DNA from: Pseudomonadota bacterium
GTDB lineage: Bacteria; Pseudomonadota; Gammaproteobacteria; SZUA-229
NCBI GenBank assembly: GCA_030673345.1
Contig: DAOVJH010000060.1
Location: forward strand, 1-7,524
DNA: 7,524 nucleotides
Direction: 5' to 3'
In this document: positions 1 through 5,165 of the stretch, piece by piece
Position numbering within the stretch: the stretch's first letter is position 1
Layout of the letters: every line of letters begins with the position of its first letter
The notes under the pieces: model-generated
Told to the model about the DNA's origin: nothing
The model's input: only the letters and a program-made list of their open reading frames with translations
Databases searched by the model: none
Position numbers and translations under genes: made by a program

Positions 1-867
1 CCAGTCGGCTTCAGCGTAAACCTCATCAAAAGGCGTTAGATCCTCGATGCCAGTGCCCATCACTTTTCGCAGGTGTGCCAGGTAGCGTCTTGTTAATGAG
101 ATGGTGTTTTTGGGATCTGTAGAGGCAGGTCCATGTCCGGGAACGAGAGCGGTCAGGCCGCCGGTCTCAAGTTTGGTTAATGTTTCCAGCCATTTTTTAG
201 AGTCGGCACTGCCGACAAAAGGGATACGTCCCTGGAAGATGATATCACCTGAGAATAGAACCTTATCAGGTTCGACCAGCATGGTGAGATCACCGTCAGA
301 ATGTGCCTTACCCATGAAATTAATGGTGAAGCTGATATCGCCCTGAGTGAAGCTGTATGACTTTTCAACGGTCTTATCAGGCAGGACAAGATGTGTGTCT
401 TCATTCACCCAGGGGTCGAGTGAAAACTGGCGTTCTTCTAATCGGCTGGCAGCAGCTTCCGACTGTATATATTTTTGTGCGCCGTAGGGGGCGATGATCT
501 CTGCGCCAAGCGCTTCAAATACCTGTAACCCGTAGATGTGGTCTGCATGAAAATGGCTGACGATGACTTTTTTTATCGGCTGGTCCGTGACTTTTTTAAT
601 TTTTTGAACCAGCTTATGTGCCAGGGATGGTGTGCCTAAAGAATCGAATATGACCACGCCGTCGCTGGTGACAACAAAACCAGCGTTGGATATGAAACCT
701 TCATTATCAGTGGCGATGCCGGGTATGCCCTCTACATAATAAACATGCTCAGAGACTTTTTTAACTTCCATCTTGACCGAGGATGGCGCATATTTTGAGC
801 CGGCGATAAGTGCCTGGCTGGATAAGACAAGAATAGCAAACGTTAAAAATTTATTGCATGTAAGCAT
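1..867 (-). CDS. Secreted MBL-fold metallo-hydrolase (SoxH-like), 3' end cut by window edge
   Basis: The visible 289 codons are open from ATG to the window edge, so the C-terminus is missing. Residues 1-23 form a signal peptide (hydrophobic FLTFAILVLSSQALIA), so the enzyme should act in the periplasm. The metallo-beta-lactamase fold is shown by the zinc motif SHFHADH (H105, H107, D109, H110), then GKAHSDGD (H189), FSGD (D208) and PGHG (H245), spaced as in class B-like hydrolases. These ligands should bind a dinuclear metal centre. The substrate is unknown. Secreted proteins of this group often sit near sulfur-oxidation or quinoprotein genes, hence the SoxH-like label, which is inference. The ATG is preceded by a strong GAGGAAG ribosome site. 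It lies inside the end of the upstream DsrE-like gene (17-base overlap), implying co-transcription and translational coupling. A true beta-lactamase is less likely given the context. Confidence 0.9.
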   Translation of the reverse strand, partial: MLTCNKFLTFAILVLSSQALIAGSKYAPSSVKMEVKKVSEHVYYVEGIPGIATDNEGFISNAGFVVTSDGVVIFDSLGTPSLAHKLVQKIKKVTDQPIKKVIVSHFHADHIYGLQVFEALGAEIIAPYGAQKYIQSEAAASRLEERQFSLDPWVNEDTHLVLPDKTVEKSYSFTQGDISFTINFMGKAHSDGDLTMLVEPDKVLFSGDIIFQGRIPFVGSADSKKWLETLTKLETGGLTALVPGHGPASTDPKNTISLTRRYLAHLRKVMGTGIEDLTPFDEVYAEADW

Positions 868-1339
868 GGCCTTCCTCGTATTGTAGCCGGATGATCTCAG
901 CGTCACCCATCGGTATCATCTCGATAAAACCGTGAATATCTTCAGGGGAATATCCCTGACTTTGAGCTGCAATTTTACACATCCTGATAGTTAGTGCTTC
1001 GCTTTCTACCAGGCTTTGTGCGCGTTTCATCAGTTCTTCATATTTTTTGTAATTATCGATAGCAAAAAAGCTCAGTTCTTTGCCATGTAAAACCAGCACG
1101 ATAGACTGGTCAAATGGATCGGCACCGGTAATGGTGCTCAGGTAGCTGGCACGGTCTAATACGCTTTCGACGGCTTCAACAGTTTTGACATGAACGTCGT
1201 AGACCACTTTTTGTGGTTTATATTCTGTTGGCGTGACTTTAGAACCACCCCAGAGAGCGTTATCAGAAGGGCTGGCCGATATCTGTGAACTAAAAAGAAA
1301 GGGTATTGAGATTACAAGGAAAAGCAGCGGTTTTAGCAT
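851..1339 (-). CDS. Secreted DsrE/DsrF-like family protein
   Basis: This 162-residue protein has a signal peptide (MLKPLLFLVISIPFLFSSQISAS, cleavage near residues 22-24) and a single DsrE-like domain from about residue 43 to the end. Visible family features are the first strand KVVYDVHV, a strand SIVLVLHGKELSFF (79-92), Cys121 in RMCKIAAQSQGY, and the tail IPMGDAEIIRLQYEEGHAYM typical of stand-alone DsrE homologues. Cytoplasmic DsrE/TusD proteins carry sulfur on a cysteine. A signal peptide puts this one in the periplasm, so Cys121 as a sulfur carrier is only a hypothesis. An upstream in-frame start would add 45 residues. I reject it because the ATG at 1339 has GGAG seven bases upstream and directly begins a signal peptide. 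The gene overlaps the following metallo-hydrolase gene by 17 bases. A terminator-bearing leader or sRNA lies about 105 bases upstream. Confidence 0.85.
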   Translation of the reverse strand: MLKPLLFLVISIPFLFSSQISASPSDNALWGGSKVTPTEYKPQKVVYDVHVKTVEAVESVLDRASYLSTITGADPFDQSIVLVLHGKELSFFAIDNYKKYEELMKRAQSLVESEALTIRMCKIAAQSQGYSPEDIHGFIEMIPMGDAEIIRLQYEEGHAYMQ

Positions 1340-1346
1340 GTGTTTT

Positions 1347-1350
1347 CTCC
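1347..1350 (-). promoter_or_regulatory. Ribosome binding site fixing the DsrE-like gene start
   Basis: On the minus strand GGAG stands seven bases before the ATG at 1339, in the context TCTGGAGAAAACACATG. It supports this start over the in-frame start 45 codons upstream at 1474, which would begin inside the A/T-rich flank of the terminator. Confidence 0.7.
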
Positions 1351-1443
1351 AGACATACGATTGGACATACCAGCCACATATTATGCGGACAATAAAGGTA
1401 CAGTATCGTGTTAGACGTAGAAAGGACAGAAAATATTCACGGG

Positions 1444-1478
1444 AAATAAAAAACGGCGTGAGTAACCAGCTCACGCCG
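1444..1478 (-). terminator. Intrinsic terminator, minus strand
   Basis: A perfect 9-bp GC-rich stem (CGGCGTGAG / CTCACGCCG, 1454-1462 with 1470-1478) encloses a 7-base loop. On the minus strand it is followed at once by six T, an A and three more T. There is no T-run on the other side, so it acts leftward only. It would end the candidate sRNA and any transcript reading through from the transporter and GIY-YIG genes, separating them from the DsrE-like/hydrolase pair. Confidence 0.85.
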
Positions 1479-1545
1479 CGTGCACGCCTCCAGGAGAGAG
1501 AGGCAATGCGGAGGCATCGCCGTAGGAACTATGAAAACCTACGAC
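1444..1545 (-). ncRNA. Candidate FNR-controlled small RNA (or terminated leader), about 100 nt
   Basis: Minus-strand RNA from a predicted start near 1545 would form three hairpins in a row. Hairpin 1 pairs 1538-1546 with 1518-1526 (nine pairs, one G-U, 11-base loop). Hairpin 2 pairs 1510-1517 with 1484-1491 (eight pairs, one G-U) and abuts hairpin 1. Its 18-base loop carries the CU-rich tract CCTCTCTCTCCT (1492-1503), complementary to Shine-Dalgarno-like GGAGAG sequence. Hairpin 3 is an intrinsic terminator. A perfect FNR-type box sits at about -41 from the predicted start. No convincing minus-strand reading frame lies inside. FNR-activated sRNAs with this layout are known (FnrS in E. coli, AniS in Neisseria), but I see no claim to homology. 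The alternative is a cis-acting attenuator leader for the DsrE-like gene, whose start lies 105 bases beyond the terminator. I do not recognise a known riboswitch class. Confidence 0.55.
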
Positions 1546-1551
1546 GCGTAT

Positions 1552-1557
1552 ATAATA
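1552..1557 (-). promoter_or_regulatory. Predicted -10 element P1 of an FNR-type class II promoter
   Basis: The minus strand reads TATTAT (five of six matches to TATAAT) in an A/T-rich run. Its spacing places a transcription start near 1545, where the first hairpin begins. The centre of the nearer FNR-type box is about 41 bases upstream of that start, the standard class II activation position. No good -35 hexamer is needed or seen. Confidence 0.5.
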
Positions 1558-1578
1558 ATATTGGTTGGTTATTTTTAC

Positions 1579-1592
1579 TTGATGCACATCAA
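1579..1592. promoter_or_regulatory. FNR/ANR-type operator 1 (perfect consensus)
   Basis: TTGATGCACATCAA matches all ten defined positions of the FNR consensus TTGAT-N4-ATCAA, and is symmetric over 12 of 14 bases. It is centred about 41 bases upstream of the predicted minus-strand start near 1545. The binding protein could be FNR, ANR or a DNR-type relative, which share this site. CRP is less likely, since its half-site is TGTGA. Confidence 0.8.
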
Positions 1593-1620
1593 TAAAAGGT
1601 TTGTTGTTTATCTTATTTAC

Positions 1621-1626
1621 CTTATA
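1621..1626 (-). promoter_or_regulatory. Predicted -10 element P2 of a second FNR-type promoter
   Basis: The minus strand reads TATAAG, five of six matches to TATAAT, beginning 29.5 bases from the centre of operator 2. That is exactly the class II geometry. The predicted start is near 1614. Its transcript would contain operator 1 in its leader and end at the same terminator, giving an RNA of roughly 170 nt. Confidence 0.4.
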
Positions 1627-1641
1627 TACCTGATTGCCCCG

Positions 1642-1926
1642 TTAATATTTGATTTTTATCAAATTTTCCTTCTGTGATTTTCTCAGATTTCTAATCACGT
1701 ACTCCCGTTTGCAAGCATCTGAGCGTGAGTCTGCTGCTTCCTGGTAGACCAGTTCGACGGGTCTTCTTGCATGGGTGTATTTGGCGCCATTTTTAGTGAT
1801 GCCATTATGCTCATCTAAGCGCTTGTGTACATCCAGCGCCACGCCGGTATACAGGCTGTTATCCGCACAGCGCAGAACATACACAAACCACTGGGCGGGT
1901 TTTGCTTGTTCTGCTCTAGACGGCAT
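1642..1926 (-). CDS. GIY-YIG nuclease-domain protein, YhbQ/UPF0213 type
   Basis: This 94-residue protein is a single GIY-YIG domain. The two signature strands are FVYVLR (14-19, the 'GIY' element) and YTGV (26-29, the 'YIG' element). They are followed by VHKRLDEHN with the conserved Arg36, GAKYTHARRPVELVY (47-61), and CKREYVIRNLRKSQKENLI with the presumed catalytic Glu75. Length and pattern fit the small stand-alone YhbQ family rather than UvrC or homing endonucleases. Nuclease activity and physiological role are poorly defined for this family. The ATG lies inside the end of the transporter gene (11-base overlap) with no strong ribosome site of its own, so translation is probably coupled. Its last codons contain FNR-type operator 2, so coding and control sequence overlap. 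The stop is followed by A/T-rich promoter sequence. Confidence 0.9.
   Translation of the reverse strand: MPSRAEQAKPAQWFVYVLRCADNSLYTGVALDVHKRLDEHNGITKNGAKYTHARRPVELVYQEAADSRSDACKREYVIRNLRKSQKENLIKIKY
1649..1662. promoter_or_regulatory. FNR/ANR-type operator 2 (perfect consensus)
   Basis: TTGATTTTTATCAA is a second perfect TTGAT-N4-ATCAA match, 70 bases centre to centre from operator 1. It lies within the last codons of the GIY-YIG gene. It could drive its own promoter (P2), or modulate P1 from about -111. Tandem FNR sites are known, for example at E. coli yfiD, where the upstream site tunes down activation. Confidence 0.75.
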
Positions 1927-3178
1927 CCAGTTTACGTAATGATGCGGGCAGCAATTTCATATCGACCAGAGCAGTAATAAAAGCTTTTCCAAAACTGGCT
2001 TCATCTTCATAGACCATTTTGTAGTACTGTATCTTCATGGTCAGGGCGCTGCCAAAGATAATCGAGATAAAGGTTAATATCGACCCCAGTGCCAGTGTCG
2101 ACATGCCGGTGATGCCTTGTCCTACGGTACAGCCCAGTGCCAGTACGCCGCCAAATCCCATCAATATTGCACCGAAGAAATGATTGAGGAAATCTTTTAA
2201 GTCAAAGAACCACTCGATGCGGAATGAGCGGCTGATGAGTGACCATAATAGAGAACCCAGGATTACACCGAACACCGAGATCAGACCAAATGTTAACAGT
2301 GCAGAGTCGAGGCCGTCCTTGATGTAACCGTAGGTCTGTCCGATGGGGTTAATAAAAGTAAATGACTGTGAGTTGAGTGCGCGTCCGGTTGCTGGTCTAC
2401 CTTCGTCATCTTCTGCCAGCATGTCCCACTCTGCGTAGTAATCCGATAGTGAATAGTGCGTGTCGTCAGCAGTGATACCTATGTTGCTGCTGGTGTACCA
2501 GGCAGTGAGGATGATCAATCCGATTACCACTCCCGCCAGGATGTTATCTTTACTGCTTCTGAAATCGGCAGCTTTAAATATATAAAACAGCATGCCTGCT
2601 GCGACGAGAAGACCGGCTATTAATCGCATGGTTTTTGTATTGTCGCTGCTGATCAATGCGCCTATATCCTGATTGCCGTCCAATGTGATCGCCAGTGGAT
2701 TAACCCAGTCATAAAACAGGACACTGTATAAAGTTTTATCGCTATCAGGGAACGGGTTGGTCATATAGTAAGCGATGAGAGCAATAACGATGAAGACCAG
2801 GATTGATTTTATATTGCCGCCGCCGATGCGTATCAGCGTTTTGTTGCCACAGCCGCTGGCAAAAGTCATACCGATGCCAAACAGGATACCGCCGAGTATA
2901 TTTTCTACGTAGATGAGCTGCGAGCCGCGATAGCCGGGAAATGTTTCGTTTACGTTGACCAGTTCCAGGTATTCAAAAATACTGACGCCGATCATAGCGA
3001 CTGCGATCGCGAGTAGCCAGGCTCTAAATCTGCTGTAATCCCCCATGTTGACCATGTCGGAAACAGCGCCCATGGTGCAGAAATTTGTTTTATTGACGAT
3101 GACGCCAAGGATTACCGAGATGATAAATGTTGACCATAAAAAGAAAGAGAGGCTTTCTGCGAATGATTCAAATGACAT
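1916..3178 (-). CDS. YeeE/YedE family (SoxT/TsuA-type) sulfur-compound transporter
   Basis: This 420-residue integral membrane protein of the YeeE/YedE family is thought to bring thiosulfate or a related sulfur species across the inner membrane. It has exactly three cysteines, each in a conserved motif: NFCTMGAVSD (C34), TFASGCGNKTLIR (C110) and LALGCTVGQGITG (C350). In the studied thiosulfate transporter YeeE/TsuA, conserved cysteines of this kind line the substrate path. It has many hydrophobic segments, roughly nine or ten. A polar, acidic stretch (about residues 236-280, with AEDDEGRP) interrupts the middle and is probably an extramembrane loop. I choose the ATG at 3178 because ACAGGT precedes it at good spacing and a promoter fits upstream. 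A TTG start at 3214 would add 12 residues but has its AAGGA only one base away. Substrate specificity is inference. The downstream DsrE-like gene fits a sulfur role. Confidence 0.88.
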   Translation of the reverse strand: MSFESFAESLSFFLWSTFIISVILGVIVNKTNFCTMGAVSDMVNMGDYSRFRAWLLAIAVAMIGVSIFEYLELVNVNETFPGYRGSQLIYVENILGGILFGIGMTFASGCGNKTLIRIGGGNIKSILVFIVIALIAYYMTNPFPDSDKTLYSVLFYDWVNPLAITLDGNQDIGALISSDNTKTMRLIAGLLVAAGMLFYIFKAADFRSSKDNILAGVVIGLIILTAWYTSSNIGITADDTHYSLSDYYAEWDMLAEDDEGRPATGRALNSQSFTFINPIGQTYGYIKDGLDSALLTFGLISVFGVILGSLLWSLISRSFRIEWFFDLKDFLNHFFGAILMGFGGVLALGCTVGQGITGMSTLALGSILTFISIIFGSALTMKIQYYKMVYEDEASFGKAFITALVDMKLLPASLRKLDAV

Positions 3179-3184
3179 AGTATT

Positions 3185-3190
3185 ACCTGT
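3185..3190 (-). promoter_or_regulatory. Ribosome binding site deciding the transporter start
   Basis: The minus strand reads ACAGGT followed by six bases and the ATG at 3178. The competing TTG start at 3214 has a purine-rich GAAGGA with a single base between it and the codon, too close for normal initiation. Confidence 0.5.
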
Positions 3191-3234
3191 GTAGATAGGG
3201 TTGGTTAAATGCAAGTCCTTCGCTTTTGTTCAAA

Positions 3235-3262
3235 AGTATAACTGTTAATCTGATAAAGACAA
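3235..3262 (-). promoter_or_regulatory. Predicted sigma70 promoter for the transporter gene
   Basis: On the minus strand TTGTCT (3257-3262) and TATACT (3235-3240) are separated by 16 bases, four and five matches to consensus. Transcription would start near 3228, giving a leader of about 50 bases to the ATG at 3178. The surrounding stretch 3179-3410 between the bat operon and the transporter has no gene. I see no clear terminator for batD in it, so read-through from the bat operon is possible. Confidence 0.45.
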
Positions 3263-3410
3263 AGTCCCAAATGATTCAATAAGACGTGCGGTTGGTGAGA
3301 TTATTCACGCCATTGATCAGCATACAGTCATTGCCAATTGGTTATGGTTCTTAGTGCGCAGCTTAATATAAATAATTTTTGAATGGTGGTGGCGTGTGTA
3401 CTGTCAGTAT

Positions 3411-5165
3411 TTAGCTGTTATAGAGTGGTTTTAAGGCCGAACGGGCCTGGTTTTTTTTAGCACCTGTATATGATCGTTCATCTTTAAAGGCCAATAGCAG
3501 CGCTTTGCCGCTCCAGGTTCGGTGTTCCTGGCTGTACAGTGATTGATTTAGCTTGCGTATAACCTGAGCGAGCGTGTCTGAACAATGTTCAGTTACCTGC
3601 GACAGGTTATTTATGTGTTCATTTTCATAAGCGGCTTTTGCCCATGCTATCAGGGCGGTGCGGGTGTTTTCGGCATCATCGTGCGCCGCATGTTTTTCGA
3701 CCGCGGCGGCGGCTGACCTGATGGACTCGGATGAAACCTTATTGTTGTCCTCGCTTTTTTTGTCTTTTGTTTCTGGTTTCTTGATGAGCAGGATAAGTGT
3801 TAACAGCCAGGCCACAGCAAAAGCAAAAGTCAGCCATTTCCAGTAGGCATCGATCTCTGTAGTGGGTGTCTTTGTCGCGTCGGTAACCACTGGCTGCTGC
3901 GCCTGTGACACCGGTTTTACGGCCGGCTCAGGTGTGGTGATAATATTATTTGTGCTGGCAGTGCCGACAGCGGTTATCACCTTCTCAGGGATGATCGCGG
4001 TTTCTTTTTTATTGGTCCGGGTGTTCCACCATTGTAATTTTATTTCTGGCAGTGTGTAACTGCCTGCGGCCGTCGGGATCAGTGCGATTTTTATCTGTTT
4101 GATGCCGGTGATGCCCGATGTTTCCTGTCTGTCTTCGGTTACTGGTTTGTCCGGGTATTGCTTAATACCATCGATGTCTTCAAAGCCAAGATCCGGCAGC
4201 TGTACTGCGGTCAACCCTTTGGCTGCTATGGTGATGGTGCGGGTGACTGGATCGCCGGTTTTTATCGTCTGAATATCATCGGACCATTCTTCGATCAGCT
4301 GCAGCTCGCTGGCGGGCAGCCAGTCCTGCAGGTTGATCGAATCGGGTGCTGCTTTTACCGTGGTTTCGATGGGTTTGCTGCGTAATCGTTTTAACTGGCC
4401 GCTCATGCGAAACTGGTCGAAGATGGTTCTTGGCTGCGATGCATTAACACGGCCTTGAAACGTTATCGGGTTGATTTTTAACTGGCCGCTCTTCTGCGGG
4501 AAGATGGCGTATCGTCTTTCGAACACGTCATAGCGGATACCGTTACGTGTGGTCTGATAATTGTCTTCACTGATCTTGTGTATGATCGCATCAGGGTCAC
4601 TGGTTTCCGGGTCTGTCATGGTCGCATTGGCGATGCCGACGGTACGTAATAACCTGACCGTGTAGATAAACTGTGATTGCACCCAGCCGGTTTTTTTATC
4701 GACGCTGCTTTCCAGGAAAATTTTTGCGGGTATTGTCGACTTAGCAGTCGGTGATGAACTGTTCGGTGAAGTGCTATTGCTGATGGTTATCCGTATGGCA
4801 GGACTGATGTCGTTGCCAAAGGCGATGGGCGGGATCGTAAACATGCCGACATCTTTTGCTATCACCGCAAGATCCCAGGTTTTTTTCATGCTCCAGCTGC
4901 CATTTATTGAGCGCATGTTCGTGCTCTGGCTGCTGTTTAAGACGTCAAAGTTTTTATAGATAGGTGAGAAGTCCGGGTCATCATCGACACTGCTGTCTGC
5001 TTCATAGATCAGGTGAAAAGAATCATCCAGTGCCACTGGATTGCGGCTGGTCGTTACAGTGATGTTGGCCGCCGGTAATACCGTACTGGTTAGTGCGCAG
5101 AAGACCAACAGGACTTGTATTGCCGATCGTATGATGGTGTTCATCGTTGAGTTCTTTTCTACCAT
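3411..5165 (-). CDS. batD: BatD-like protein (aerotolerance operon)
   Basis: This 584-residue protein starts with a signal peptide (hydrophobic IIRSAIQVLLVFCALTSTVLPAA). It continues as a long beta-rich periplasmic region (about 34-400), has one membrane segment at 441-461 (YWKWLTFAFAVAWLLTLILL) and ends in a helical cytoplasmic tail. This matches BatD family layout: the opening NITVTTSRNPVALDDSFHLIYE resembles the conserved BatD N-terminus, and WDLAVIAKDVGMFTIPPI and FERRYAIFPQKSGQLKINPITFQG fit its repeated beta-sandwich domains. BatD is thought to work with the vWA proteins BatA/BatB in the cell envelope, and its molecular action is not settled. The start at 5165 overlaps the previous gene by 7 bases. 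An ATG at 5144 (seven codons later) is an alternative, directly before the hydrophobic region. Both have only modest ribosome sites. It is last in the visible bat operon. Confidence 0.9.
   Translation of the reverse strand: MVEKNSTMNTIIRSAIQVLLVFCALTSTVLPAANITVTTSRNPVALDDSFHLIYEADSSVDDDPDFSPIYKNFDVLNSSQSTNMRSINGSWSMKKTWDLAVIAKDVGMFTIPPIAFGNDISPAIRITISNSTSPNSSSPTAKSTIPAKIFLESSVDKKTGWVQSQFIYTVRLLRTVGIANATMTDPETSDPDAIIHKISEDNYQTTRNGIRYDVFERRYAIFPQKSGQLKINPITFQGRVNASQPRTIFDQFRMSGQLKRLRSKPIETTVKAAPDSINLQDWLPASELQLIEEWSDDIQTIKTGDPVTRTITIAAKGLTAVQLPDLGFEDIDGIKQYPDKPVTEDRQETSGITGIKQIKIALIPTAAGSYTLPEIKLQWWNTRTNKKETAIIPEKVITAVGTASTNNIITTPEPAVKPVSQAQQPVVTDATKTPTTEIDAYWKWLTFAFAVAWLLTLILLIKKPETKDKKSEDNNKVSSESIRSAAAAVEKHAAHDDAENTRTALIAWAKAAYENEHINNLSQVTEHCSDTLAQVIRKLNQSLYSQEHRTWSGKALLLAFKDERSYTGAKKNQARSALKPLYNS

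Noticed and set aside
1340..1474. Upstream in-frame extension of the DsrE-like gene by 45 residues
   Set aside because: It would run from next to the terminator T-run, has no ribosome site, and would bury a clear signal peptide that begins at 1339.
1233..1677. Two overlapping plus-strand reading frames across the terminator and FNR boxes
   Set aside because: Their translations show no domain pattern, they are low-complexity at the ends, and they cross a clearly structured minus-strand regulatory region.
3313..3326. Possible third FNR-type box TTGATCAGCATACA
   Set aside because: Only one half-site is good (8 of 10 positions overall) and it sits about 90 bases from the predicted transporter start, so it may be chance.
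3399..3409. Small palindrome TACTGTCAGTA at the end of batD
   Set aside because: A one-base centre cannot form a hairpin, it is not followed by a T-run, and 11 bases is too short to call an operator alone.
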